Positions 35,220-47,099 of a stretch of DNA of 64,000 nucleotides are shown here, piece after piece. The stretch is from the NCBI GenBank assembly GCA_015680685.1, contig MNCI01000177.1, forward strand, positions 480,949 through 544,948, given 5' to 3'. The notes beneath the pieces are model-generated. The model saw only the letters and a program-made list of their open reading frames with translations. It was not told the DNA's origin and did not search any database. Both the position numbers and the translations under genes were made by a program. The DNA is from Gnetum montanum. Its lineage: Eukaryota > Streptophyta > Gnetopsida > Gnetales > Gnetaceae. Numbering within the stretch: the first letter of the stretch is position 1; each line of letters opens with the position of its first letter.

Positions 35220-35690
35220 TTACATTCCCCTATAATTTTTCTAAATTATCATATCAACTATATGTCTTAGGGTGTACTTATAGTCAATCCTTCAAGTTCT
35301 AATACCCCTAAATGTTAGTGTTAAACTTGTAGTGTACATTGTATTTTTGCATATTATTAATATTATTTTTGGGGTCCAACACCCCCAAAAAAACTAGCTT
35401 CTAATAACAGTATTGTATATAGGACTTGAATTTTTACCTTACATTCATCCAACAAGAATTGTTTTCAAAATTTTTCAATTTTCTTTCACAATTCTTGATG
35501 AAGGATTTGGATCTCACACTACACATCCATAAAGCACAGTAGGTTGTATAATTATTTGAAAAAGATATTGTTTTCAAAAATTTTCAATTTTCTTTCACAA
35601 TTCTTGATGAAGGATTTGGATCTCACACTACACATCCATAAAGCATAGTAGGTTGTATAATTATTTGAAAAAGATATTTTTGAATTGTAC
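35220..35690 (-). pseudogene. L1-like LINE fragment with 109-bp tandem duplication
   Basis: The minus-strand translation near 35505-35560 gives IIQPTVLYGCVV, then DPNPSSRIVKEN, as in the C-terminal part of plant L1 reverse transcriptases ('LYGxExWG'). The same 109 bp occurs twice in tandem (35461-35569 and 35570-35678) with very few differences. Confidence 0.5.
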
Positions 35691-36690
35691 ATGTCCAAAT
35701 ATTGCTATAATTACATTTGTTATTTATTGTATATAAAGTTTTACAGCTATTTGCAACTTATTGAAACATACCATGTTTTGATACCTGCCAAAGGAAAAAA
35801 AAAATCCAACAAAATTCAGAAATAAAGCTATGCTTTGTAAGATTCAAAAGAGTGGATTCAGTTATTCAAAAGAACCATGATTCTACAAGACTCTAAATCC
35901 TATAAGAGCTTTTTTAAAAAAAAAATCATAATTAAAACAACAAACTTATAAAAAAATCGTACTCAAGAAAAAGTGTTCACTCCATTTCCTTAAAAGTAAA
36001 ATAATACTTGTTCACCCCATTAACAAGTACCTTAATAACAAAAAATAAAATTTTGCTTGTTTCCAAAGAATTGCAGCCTACTTTTCCGTATGCCTCTAAG
36101 GCAACCAATTCGTATTGTTTCAGATGCTCCAAGTCCAATAACAGGAAGATTAACAAAAAAAAAAGAAAAAGAAAAAAAAAAACCTATCCATGCTGATTGC
36201 ATACATACACGAACAGGGAGCCTCGTAAATATCTAATGAATTCATATATCTCATTGTTGAGAATAACAGTGCTCCTTTTGAGCCACTTTTACTTCCTCCT
36301 CTACAGGCAGTACATACATTTTACATGCATTGTCGGAAAATGAAACATGAATAATAAAAATTCAATTAATATATTTAAAGCTGTTGCTGTTAAATTGCAA
36401 TCTGCATGCGCTAAGTTTCATTTACGCTGTTTAAGATTTGCAAAGCTGTATCATTCCAAGCCTTATTATGCGAATCTGAATTTGTTAATAATGGCATTCA
36501 AAGTCGGCAAGCCAATGCTATTATGTTGCAAAGATATCCATGATTCCAAACTTGAAAGCTTACACTTCAGTTCTAGGGTTTATCACATTACAAGATAGTA
36601 TCGTTTCCCTCAACCTTTCTAATAAACTATGTTCATTACAAAAAGTTGCGAAGCAAACCAACGATACCACAAGAGAAACCGAATTTACCT
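35691..36690. other. no recognised gene; possible host-gene 3' flank
   Basis: No supported coding frame is present. The plus-strand frames at 36008-36196 and 36347-36598 have no family signature. The region lies downstream of the minus-strand gene fragment and could include its last exons or 3' UTR. Confidence 0.4.
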
Positions 36691-36693
36691 TAC

Positions 36694-37579
36694 CAGATTT
36701 GAGGGATTTGCATGAACAGAGCAGGTGATACAACCTTGCAGCAACAGGTCCACGGCCCTGTAATTTTCTTCCTGCAACTTTTGGATTTCAATCATTGGAT
36801 GGCTTACCTCATATAAGAGCTTGGCTAAGTAACACATTTCCTTGAATTCATCCAAACATTCATCATTGTTTTGGTGAATCTTGCCCCAGTTCTCCAATGC
36901 TGATCCCAGACAAAGCAATCCTACAGCAACTCTATGATTGGCTCTGATATCTCTTAAGATGATGTAAGCCAGAGTACTGGGATCACTCTCTCCTTTCAGA
37001 AAGTAAGGCTCCTGATTCAGACCAAATATCCTCAACAGTTGCACCACTCATGTCTAAAATCAACATTATTAATTATTTACGTCTTGGTTACAAGAAAAGA
37101 ATTATTTATGTTTTAGTTACAAGGCAAGAACAGGGATAATGTAAACACACCAGGATGGAACTGTCAGGCTCGCTTTCAGCAAACAGCTCTCTAAGAAGAG
37201 GAATGCAGGATAACTTCGCCCAAATTTCTCTTTGCCTCTGCCTTGACTGATTAGTGTTATCTTGGCCAGAATCCTGAACAAATCCCATGCATAATACAAT
37301 GATTCAAAAAGTGAACACTTAGATCTTGAGATTCATCCAAGGTAAAAAAGACATAGTAAAGAAAAGAAAAAAGAAAACACAGCAGCAAACTCACCTCTAT
37401 TTCCTGAAACAATGCCAGAATCTGATCTGATCACATGCAACTCTCAAATCCAAATCGTTGAGTGAATCCAAGTTATATGACGTAGGCATTCGTGGTGAAG
37501 GCTGTTTTTGATTTGCAGGGAATGTGAAGCATCTGCTTGGAAATTTCCAGAATCTTTTGCATAATCTAAGCCTCCCCAT
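36694..37579 (-). pseudogene. host gene fragment with introns, function unknown
   Basis: Three minus-strand exon-like blocks have plausible splice sites. Block 1 (about 37385-37579) ends ALFQEIE before GAG|GTGAGT. Block 2 (37151-37273) follows TTCAG|GATTC, encodes SRQRQREIWAKLSCIPLLRE and ends CTG|GTGTGT. Block 3 (about 36694-37028) encodes YIILRDIRANHRVAVGLLCL and NDECLDEFKEMCYLAKLLYE and ends CTG|GTAAGG. Codon use and the absence of repeats set it apart from its surroundings. A short direct repeat (GATCAGATCAG near 37415-37430) shifts the frame in block 1, and a further shift lies upstream. Copia sequence lies at its 5' side. I do not recognise the protein. Confidence 0.55.
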
Positions 37580-38116
37580 TTTTCAATTCTATTGTAGTTG
37601 GCAAACACTCTGTTTCTATTGTAGTTATATGATGATAGAGAGACTTATGGAGTACATAAATACATGATATAAAACCCTTTCAACAATATTCCTACCTTCA
37701 AAATTTGGAGTTGATTTAAGTTGATCTAATGGTTAAAATCTATTACACAATAGTGGCCCTGAATATGATTATTTAACTTCTTGGACTAATGAATTAGTGA
37801 ATATGATGAATCCATGATGGATGATGGTATCAATTGTATCTCTTACAAACATGATTTGCCTACATATTTATAGTCAAATAATGGATCCCTAATAGAATAT
37901 GATAGGACATGCTTATTTTATGTAAATTTGGGCTAGAAATTCAAGAGACATGAGAGACTGGGTTTATTCTCTAATTGTATCCACCCATTAATCTTTTAAT
38001 AAAATAAAAATCAAATTGTCTTTTTACTTGATATGATGATAAAGTGCAAGTTTAACTTTTCTTTCTCTTGTTTATCTTGTTGAACATATGGGGCATGACA
38101 GACTATCTCTAACCAT
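37580..38116 (-). repeat. probable 3' LTR of copia remnant 2
   Basis: It lies just beyond the copia RNase H. On the minus strand, AAAGGAGGGA (about 38120-38130) is a PPT candidate before TGGTTAGAG. The far LTR end is not fixed; the true LTR may start near 37630. The rest is gene-free. Confidence 0.35.
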
Positions 38117-39292
38117 CCCTCCTTTAGTGTGAACTGTATAATTTTTCTTATCTTCTTATCTTGATTCTTAAATCTTCTTTATGCTTATACCATGACAAAT
38201 GTACTCATTTCTATAATTTAAAACAAATTTACTCAATAAATCTATTAGTTGATTATTGGTTTGCACATAATCGGGTTTGATGGTTACCTCTTTTACTTCT
38301 TATTTGATGTCTATGTGCTTTGATTTCCTATGTAGCACATGTTTATTTGATATTTGGATGGTTGTTGTGTTATCACAAAATAGTTTGATTAAAAGACCAA
38401 CTTGGAATCCTAAGTGTGTCGTGAGTTTCTTGAGCCAAAGTATATGTTGTATGCACTCAGCCATAGCTATGAATTTAGCTTCACAAGTTGAGAGACGAAT
38501 TGAAGTTTGTTTTTTGATTTTCAATATATTGCATTATCTCCATGGAATATTATGACTCCTAATGTAGATTTTCTATCATTATGATCTCTTCCCTAGTCAC
38601 CATATAAATAAGTATGAACTTGTACATTCCCTTTGGTATAGATGAGTCCATGATCTATTGTGCCTTTAATGTATCTTACAACATGTGTGAAAGCATTTAG
38701 GTGGCTTTGCCTTCATTCTTACATGAATCATGATAGGTAGGATATAGCAAACTCAAGATCTGGTCTTGTGTAGCATAGAAATTTGATCACTATAGTCATA
38801 CTTCTATGTTGAGTTGCATCAATAAGAGGTGTGATATCCTTATATTAAAGCTTCAAATTATGAGGAAGTGGAGATATTGTAATTTTTTCTTTGCTGATTT
38901 TATATATTTCTAGCAGGAATGAAGCATATTTGGTTTAATGAAATTTGATTCCCCCCTTTTCTTGCTCAACTTCAATTCTAAGAAAGCATTTCAATTCTTC
39001 TAAGTCTTTCATCTCAAATTCACTATTTATATCAAGCTTGAATTCTTCTATCAATTTATTATTTATGGACAAGAAGGTAAGATCATCCACATATAATGAG
39101 ATTATGATGAAATCTATATTATTATGTTTGTAATTCAAAGTGAACTCAAACATACAAGATGAAGATTTTATTTTTAGCAAATAATCATTGATTCTATGAA
39201 ACCATGCCATTGGAGCCTGCTTTAATCCATACAATGCTTTATATAGTTTGGATACCTTATCTTCTTTTCCTTTGATGACATATCCTTCAAGT
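38117..39292 (-). pseudogene. Ty1/copia remnant 2: RT and RNase H
   Basis: The minus-strand reading gives KLYKALYGLKQAPMAWFHRI and IIISLYVDDLTFLS (RT active site YVDD) at 38935-39292. Decayed connection and RNase H segments follow, then STCEAKFIAMAECIQHILWL with NKHVLHRKSKHIDIK at 38300-38524. Gag, protease and integrase are missing because the right edge is an assembly gap at 39293. It is degenerate and lies upstream of the host-gene fragment. Confidence 0.75.
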
Positions 39293-39293
39293 N
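39293..39293. other. single N, assembly gap
   Basis: The N sits seven bases after the 3' LTR start of copia remnant 1 (TGTTGGA, minus strand, 39294-39300) and within the RT of copia remnant 2. An LTR and probably more sequence are missing here. Confidence 0.8.
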
Positions 39294-39332
39294 TCCAACA
39301 AACTCTCCCTTGAAGACAAATCCAACTAGCCT

Positions 39333-41000
39333 TCAAGAGATGTGCACTTTTAATTTAGCTTCAGCTATCCCAAGCTTCTTCTTATAGAAAATGTATTTTT
39401 TAGTTATCATTGGTTTAGTTAAAGCATCATCAACATTAAGCTTTGTATGGACCTTCTGAACATGCACCAAGTCATCCTTTATGATTTCTCTTATGAAGTG
39501 GAACTGGATATCTATATGCTTCATCCTGGCATGAAAGGTAGAATTCTTTGCAAGATGGATTGCACTCAAAATATCATAAAACACAGCATACCTTTGTTGT
39601 TTTAATCCAAGAGATTACAAGAATCTCTTCATCCATAACATCTCCTTGCATGCTTCTGTGAGAGCTACATATTCTAATTCAATTATAGATAAAGTTACCA
39701 GTGGTTGTAGATGTGACAACCAAATCACTGCTACACTACCAAGAATAAATGTATACCTTGTAGTGGAATGTCTTATATCATGATTAGCAGTAAAGTTTGC
39801 ATCTACAAAACCTTCAATGTGCAAATTAGCATCTCCAAAACACAAGCAATATGTTTTTGTGCCCTTTAAATATTTTAGAATTGATTTAACATCCAATTAG
39901 TGATTCCACCCATAGTTGATCATAAATCTACTAACTACTCTAATGGCATAAGCAATATCATGACATGTAAAAACTATGACATACATTAATGACCCAACAG
40001 TAGAAATATATGAGACATTTTTCACCTTTTCAAAGTCCTCTTTTGACTTTGGATAGTCCTCCTTTGATAAATTAAATTGTGCTAAAAGAGGTGTATTTAC
40101 AAGTTTTGCATCCTCCATGTCAAAACATTTTAGAACCTTTCCAATGTAATCTTCTTGACTCACCCATAGCTTCTTCCTTTTTCTTCCCAATATATATTCA
40201 TCCCAAGAATTTTCTTTGCATGTCCCAAATCCTTCATAGCAAATTCTTTATCCATTTCTAGTTTTAGATGTTTCATTTCTACCATGTCATTTCCAACAAT
40301 TAACATATCATCAGCATACAATAATAACATTATAAGCTTACCCAAAATATCTTCAGAAAAATACACACAGTGGTCCAAATTATTTTTCTGATAATTTAGC
40401 TTCTTCATGAAGGCATCAAACCTTTTATACCACTGTCTAGGGGCTTATTTCAAACCATATAAGCTCTTTTTCAATCTGCAAACTAGACCTGAACCTTGTT
40501 GTTTTTCATACCCTTTTGGTTGTTCATGTATATTTCCTCCTCCAAATCTCCATGGGGGAATGTTATTTTTATGTCAAGCTATTCCAATTCTAAGTCCATG
40601 CAGGCCACCAAAGATAGCACTAAATGTATAGAAGAGTGTTTTACCACCAAAGAAAAAATTTCTTGGAAGTCTATGCCTAGATTCTATGCATATCCTTTCA
40701 CCACCAACCTGGCCTTGAAACAAATTTTCCCATTAGCCTCTATTTTAATCCTATATAGCCACCTACACTCCAAGGGTTTTCTTTCTTTTGGCAACTGAAC
40801 TAGCTCCCACGTTTTGTTTTACTAGAGTGATTCCCCTTCATCATTCATAACTACGTTCCACTTTGTAGCATCAGTACACATAATGACTTCTTCCATTATT
40901 TTTGGTTCACCACTATCACTGTAAAGTACATAATTCAGTAAGGGAGAGTACCTATCAAGAGGTCTAGTAACCCTTGTTGACCTTCTAACCTAATGAGACA
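39333..41000 (-). pseudogene. copia 1 reverse transcriptase and RNase H
   Basis: RT is visible at 40160-40408 with LIMLLLYADDMLIVGND (active site YADD) followed by MKDLGHAKKILGMNI. The connection continues at 39897-40190 (GSLMYVIVFTCHDIAYAIRV). RNase H lies at 39333-39896, with LEYVALTEACKEMLWMKRFL, then MKHIDIQFHFIREII and NVDDALTK at its end. Frame breaks separate the pieces. Confidence 0.8.
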
Positions 41001-41170
41001 CATCTGTAGCTTGTTGTTCATCATCTTATTTTTCATTTCCTTATTGTCCTCCATTTTCTTCTTGTTGTCCTGAGTTTTTAGCTTGCTGCCATGTAATTTC
41101 AGCATGTTGTCCTATGTTTCCAAATCTAAAAAATCCATGATATTCATCATTTTTAACTTCTTCAGTCATC

Positions 41171-42237
41171 CTACAAGTTGTTCTCATGTTGTCTAAGCCA
41201 TTGCTGTCCTTGTCTTTTGTTTGCAACTAACATCACATTTTCTCTGAATTTAATGTTCCTTGACCTCACTACATGTTTCAATTTAGGATCCCAAAGTTTG
41301 AATCCCAAATCATCTTCTCCATATCCAACAAATATGCAATGTTTAGCCCTATCTTGTAGCTTAGTTCTATTCTCCTTTGGAATATGCATAAATGCCTCAC
41401 ATCCAAAAATTCTTAAATGACTATCTCAAATGTCTTTACCTCTCCAAAAAACTTCTGGAACAACATTATCAATTGAAGAATGTGTAAACCTATTCACCAA
41501 ATATGTTGTACTCATAATTGCCTCTCCTTAAAACATCTTAGGTAGGCCAACACCTGAAACCATTGTTCTAACACAATCCAAAAGTCTTCTATTGCATCTT
41601 TTAGAAACTCCATTTTCCTGTGGTGTATTAGGCTAGATACAAATGTGCCTAATTTCTTTGCTATTATAGAGATTAGCAAACACTTTGGAAGTGTACTTCC
41701 CACCATTATTAGTTTGCAAACATTTTATTTTCAGACCTGTTTCATTTTCTACTCTTGCAACAAATGTTTTGAAAACTGAAAACACTTCATCTTTTGATTT
41801 CAACATATAAACCCAAACCTTCTTGTACAATCATCTATGAAAGCTACAAAATAAATAGATCCACCAAGAGAAATGGGAGTCATAGTACCAAAAACATCAA
41901 AATAGGCCAATTCTAACTTATTTTTCTTTCTACTGTCCAGATTCCTACGGAAGTTTACTCTCTTAGATTTTTCAACTAAATAATCTTTGCAATTAGTTTG
42001 GGCATAATAAAATACAAGAATGAGAGACTAATTTTGAAGCACCTTTAAGCTTGACCAGCCAATGTGTCCAAGATGTCTATGCCACACTTCAAAACTTTCT
42101 ACATCAGAGATTACTACAATAGATTTGCATGAATCTGACATCAACGTATATAACTTTCCCTCCTCCTTTTCTTTCAGAATGGTCATGGTTCCCTTGGAAA
42201 TCCTCCAATGTCCACCTTCACTACTGAAATTTATCAT
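41171..42237 (-). pseudogene. copia 1 integrase with GAG-pre-integrase
   Basis: The GAG-pre-integrase zinc-binding part is at 42028-42237 (ESFEVWHRHLGHIGWSSLKV). The core is at 41512-41830 with KIKCLQTNNGGKYTS, where the usual 'RTDNGGE' carries Asp; here it is Asn, so a catalytic residue is lost. The C-terminal part at 41171-41389 has AKHCIFVGYGEDDLGFKLWD. Confidence 0.75.
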
Positions 42238-42429
42238 CTAGCTATGGAACTAAAATTAGCTTCTTTGTGACTTTAGAAACATGTCTAACATTATCTATTG
42301 ACCTTTGGCATCCCTACTTGTTTTAGACTTATACTTCCAATTCCAAGAACTTTTAAATCTTTTCCATTAGTAGCATATAAAAAACTAGATTTAACTTCAT
42401 GGTAAGATGTAAACAAGACTTATCTGGAT

Positions 42430-42955
42430 AAATGTGAAGAGAGGCGGTTGAGTCAATCAATCAGATGTCATTGCTACATCCATCTACCACCATTGTACAT
42501 AGTTCTTGAACCAAGAAACTAACATTTTCATTAATTGTATTTACCTCTAATGTTCCTTCTTCTGACTTCTGCTCCTTTCCTTTATCTTTCTATGCTTTTC
42601 ATGCAAATCAATCCTTCTTCAAATGATCTTTCTTCTTACAAAACCAACACTCTTGAGTTTGAGTTTTGCCAAATGATACACCTTTGTTCCTGCTTCTCCC
42701 CCTACTTTGGAAATGTCTTCTACTTCTCCCTCTTTCCTCTACCACATGAACATTTCCATATCCATAGGACTCATCTACTCTTCCTTCTAAATCCTAAATG
42801 GTAGACACAACCTGTTCAAATGTCATAAATGTAGTAATAGATGTCACAACTACAGACTAGGAATCAAGTAAGGAGTGCAACAAACCATAGGATTTAACTA
42901 AATCTACAATAGCAATTTTATATTCTTCCAACTCATCATCCTCTTTGTTTTCAAA
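42430..42955 (-). pseudogene. copia 1 gag end, zinc knuckle and protease
   Basis: A zinc knuckle ECWFCKKKDHLKKD lies near 42610-42655, with the last Cys replaced by TGA. The protease active-site segment near 42440-42470 reads LIDSTASLHIY, where copia elements have DSGAS, so the Gly is changed. Upstream (42800-42955) is degenerate gag. Confidence 0.65.
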
Positions 42956-44220
42956 CTCTGATAAAAGGAGATGTGGCCAAAACAAAAGGATAAGTAGTCG
43001 AGATCAAGATGGAGATGAACAAAGATCCCAACAAGATGATCAAGACTAAAGGAATAGACAACCATAAGGGGAAGAAGAGCACCATCAAGAATGAAGGCAT
43101 AATAGGACTCATCATAGGCATCATGGCCATAAATGAAGCCACCATGAATGGAATGACTATGATAAGCCTTTGCTAGCTACTAGAAACATGCTCAATATCT
43201 CAAAGGCAATAAGAATATCCATAAGGCATCAAAGAGATAGTAGGATTAAGTGACTAGATATGCATAATATTCCTAGGTTTGAAGGGGGATATAATGTAGA
43301 TCCACAAAATCATATACAAGCTTTTGATAATGCATGCACTTTACAAAACATAGAAAATGAATGGTAGAAGCTTAAATTATTCCTAATGATACTCATCAAA
43401 GAAGTAAAAGGCTAGTACCAATTCTTAGAACCAAAATTTATTTGTTGATAGAGTACCATGTTGGAACTATTCAACAACAAATACTAAACATACTCTAAAG
43501 TTCAAACTTATAGAGGCAAATTCAAGGATGAAAATAAGAAAATCATGAGTCCTTGGATGTGGCCCTAGGTAGGTACTACTCTCTATTACACCAGTGCATA
43601 GGCCATGGGTACTCTCAAAGAGAACAAATTTATCATATTGTAGATGGACTTTAGAATAAAAATAGAAAAACCATTGAGGTCTATGCCAAAGAAAGACTCT
43701 CTAAAATTTGGGTCCATCAAATTCAAAGGCTAATAGAATAGGTGGCCAAGAAAGAAAGGGGAGTGGACAAAACATGAGAGTGCAAAGGAGAATAACATGG
43801 AACCCTCCATTCACAAAACGAAGGTGTGTTTTTATGATTCATAGGAGGAAGCACCTCTTGATGAAGTTGTATAGAGGAAGACCTTGTTGATACAAAAATT
43901 TATCACTAAAATATTAGCTAAGGTTGATAAAATGTGGAAATCCTTAGATGAAAAGTTCCAAATAGCTCTTAAAAGTGTAGAAGAAAGAGTGAAGCAAGCA
44001 AGTAGTGGTTAAGATAGAAGGAGAAAAAAGGGTAGAGAAAGGAGTTAACATCATAAAAATAGTAAAGCTATGATAGTCAAAGAGGTGAGAGATCCCAAAA
44101 TGAATGATGATGGGAGTAATATCTACTAGTATGAACATCCTAAGGGATGTTGCCTAGAGTTGTCACATGTGTAAGAATTTGAGGTGCATGCATTCAATCC
44201 CAAATTTATAAAAAGGTAAA
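42956..44220 (+). pseudogene. gag of E1
   Basis: After Lys/Asn-rich sequence the frame shows PLLATRNMLNIS-like text near 43170, NIPRFEGGYNVDPQNHIQAF near 43270 and STMLELFNNKY near 43450. Next come a QIERLIEQVAKKE-like helix near 43720 and a basic stretch near 43960-44150. All are collinear with gag of C and E2. Several in-frame stops. Confidence 0.65.
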
Positions 44221-44779
44221 CACCTAGGCGATTACCTTACTCACAACAAAATTACAAGTATCATTTCCACCAAAGAAGATATTATCGGAGACAAGAACCT
44301 CATCAACCTCAGGAGCAATACCAACAATGGTAAAATCTATAGTCATGGGAGATTTCACCACCATGATAGTAGTATCCTTATAAATATTCATTTCCATATG
44401 GATATTATGTCTAGCAACATGTATCTCTTCATGACTCATCTAGCCACATCTCCTTCTCTCCCAACTACTATCCTTAAAAATATTATAGAGCACATTCTCT
44501 AAGAAGTGAGTCTCTTTTTCCTTTTCCTCCTCCATATCTCTCAACAATTCCTACATCATTAATCACAACATCCTTACCACCTACTCCACCTATGCATATA
44601 GAAATTCCACTATAGCCATAGTAGCGAAATACCACAAGGGTAGTAAACTTATAGCCAAATATTCATGTGAGTGGTTCTAGATAGAAACCTCATAAGAAAG
44701 TATTCTTTAGAACAAACAATCCTAAAAAACCTGTGTAGAAACTTGTGGCTATTAACCCTACCTCATCTACCTCTAAAAG

Positions 44780-45400
44780 TACCTTCAAACCAAAAGTTCT
44801 CCAATGTCCACATTGTCATGTTGACCCATGCAGTTACCAATTGGATAAATATTGGCCACCTTCCTAGGAAGTAATCTAATCCTGCAAGTCTCCTTATCTA
44901 TTTGTAGAATGTAGTAAATGATTCATGTAAGGCTTAGTTGAATTCATGTTCTAGGATGAAATTAATCTCATAATAAATGTACATGACCTGGAACTTGCCT
45001 CCTCTCAAGAGGAGTAATATCAAACTAGAACTTGTGGTTAGTCCATCACTATTTCTTTAGGGCTAGTGAAGGACATTGTGACCACCTTTTGTGGGTGGTC
45101 CTATCTTATATATTTCCTTGTAATCCATGTGGATAATTGTAAGGGGGGGGGGACTTCCCTATCATTATGAGAATGGTTTGGCTAAGTACCATAGATGCCA
45201 AGATGGGGATTCAAGACCTTTCTTTGGAAATCTCTAAGAAAAATGAATTTGGAAAAATTAAGAAGAAAGAGGGTTTCATGCATCACATATAGTGACACAA
45301 GGTACCATTGGGTGAAGAAAATATGTATAGCAAAGGTATATCTATCTAAGCATGTAACCAGTATGTTGAAACAATAGTCATTCAAAAGTTCCTATATGCA
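44780..45400 (+). pseudogene. protease region of E1
   Basis: HIVMLTHAVTNWINIGHLPR (44800-44870) starts the domain. The active-site segment (44925-44975) reads LNSCSRMKLIS, with Asn at the catalytic Asp position and the Gly lost. IMRMVWLSTI-like text lies near 45160. Stops occur in and after it. Confidence 0.6.
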
Positions 45401-45699
45401 TCATCCATATAATAAGATGGTACTCATTGTCTAATATCAGAACATCAAGCTGAATCCACAATATGATGAAATCATTGGAGAGCCTTACAATTGCCTACAT
45501 TGAGAATATAGATGAAATAGAGTAGATCCATAGTCAACTCTCCCATACATAGAATGAAATGAATTGGGGAGATTTGGAAATCTTAGATCACTTTAAGTAG
45601 GATCCCCTTGAACTAAAAAATTTATGGGCAACTCTATAATATGCTTTCTTTAATAGTGGTAACTCAATAATCATTAATGTCAACCTTGCTTATGATTAG

Positions 45700-47090
45700 A
45701 AGAAGAAGTTGTTGAAGGTGGTAAATAAATGGTCAACATCCTTTTCTTGGTTATATCATGAACTAATAGGGATATATCCACAAATATGCCAACACCACAT
45801 ATATACAGACTCTTCCACCAAGTCAAAAAGACAATTACAAAGAAGATTAAACCTAAAACTTAAGCAAGTTTTCAAGGAAGAAGTAGAATAACTTCTTAAG
45901 GTTGGTTTCCTATATCCAGTTGTAGATAGTGAATTGGTTAGCCCAATTGTGATTGTACCTAAGAAAGGAGCAAAGTGAGATATTTGCATAGACTTCAGGC
46001 TTTTGAATATGGAAACCTTCAAAGATCATTTTTCATTGTCATTTTTTGACCAAGTGTTAGACATCATTACAGGACATTGCTACTACATCTTTTTGGATAA
46101 TCATAGTGGCTATAACCATATCCAGATCACATCAAAGGATCAAGCCAAAACAATGTTCACAAGTTCCTGGGAGACTTTTGTGTAGAGAAAGATGCCCTTT
46201 GGCCTATGTAACACTCCTACTACTTTTCAACAGTTAGTGCTTAGCATCTTTCAATAGAAAATTAATAGTGGGGTAGAAGTCCTCATGGATGACTTATCTA
46301 CCTATGGTATCACTCTTGAGTAAGCCTTGAACCATATTGAGAAGTTCTTCAATAATGCATGAAATTTAATCTAAAGCTCAACTAGCAAAAAGGCCACTTG
46401 ATGACCCAAAAAGGCATAGTTTTGAGGTACCAAATTTTAGAAAAAGGGATTGAGGTGGACTCAAAGAAAGTATGGATCATCCAAGGAATTATCAACTAGC
46501 CTAAAATAGTAAAAGATGTAAGGTCATTTTTTGAACATACTAGCTATAATTGGCATTTCATCAAGAACTTCTAAATATTTGCCAAGCCATTGGTAGAGCT
46601 AATAAAGAAGGATGCATCCTTCAACTGCATTAAGGAATACAAACTATCATTCTAGTAGTTAAAGAAAAATCTCATAGAGACTCCCATTCTACATGCTCCA
46701 GGTTGGTCTAGACCCTTCCACATCATGATGGATGCATTCAATTATGCATTGGAGGTCATGCTTATACAATTGAACAATTAGAAACGTCCTTATTACATCA
46801 ATTGTGCAAGAAGAAACATTATGAGGGCACAATTAAACTACACCACTATGAAAAAACATCTTATGACAATGGTGTACACCGTAGAGAAATTCATGCATTA
46901 TGTGATGGGATATCAGATCTTTGTGCACATAGACCAAAGTGCTATCAAGTTCCTAATGGATAGGCTAGTGATGATCCTTGTGTCATACAATGGCTAGTGA
47001 TGCTACAAGCATTCAATCTTATGATGGTAGATAGAAAAGAAACTAAGAATATGGTTGCTAATCACTTATCTCAATTATGATGTGAGAGCA
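45700..47090 (+). pseudogene. RT and RNase H of E1
   Basis: FLYPVVDSELVSPIVIVPKK (45908-45966) is the N-terminal RT motif shared with E2 ('YPI-S-WVSP--VPKK'). It is followed by KDHFSLSFFDQVLD, VLMDDLSTYG (active site MDD, near 46290) and RNase H text FHIMMDAFNYALEVMLIQL near 46720. The order is Ty3/gypsy. Multiple stops and frameshifts. Confidence 0.7.
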
Positions 47091-47099
47091 AAGAGGATG

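Larger units (their letters stand above)
39294..42955 (-). mobile_element. Ty1/copia remnant 1, 5' truncated
   Basis: Minus-strand order is gag end, protease, integrase, RT, RNase H, PPT (CAAGGGAGAG, about 39303-39312) and LTR start TGTTGGA. The 5' LTR and most of gag are missing: at 42955/42956 the sequence changes to the gag of gypsy element E1. The integrase-before-RT order confirms copia. Confidence 0.8.

Noticed and set aside
36694-37579. Assignment of the host-gene fragment to a named meiotic or ARM-repeat protein family.
   Set aside because: Remembered family motifs do not match the visible residues; no name can be supported without a search.
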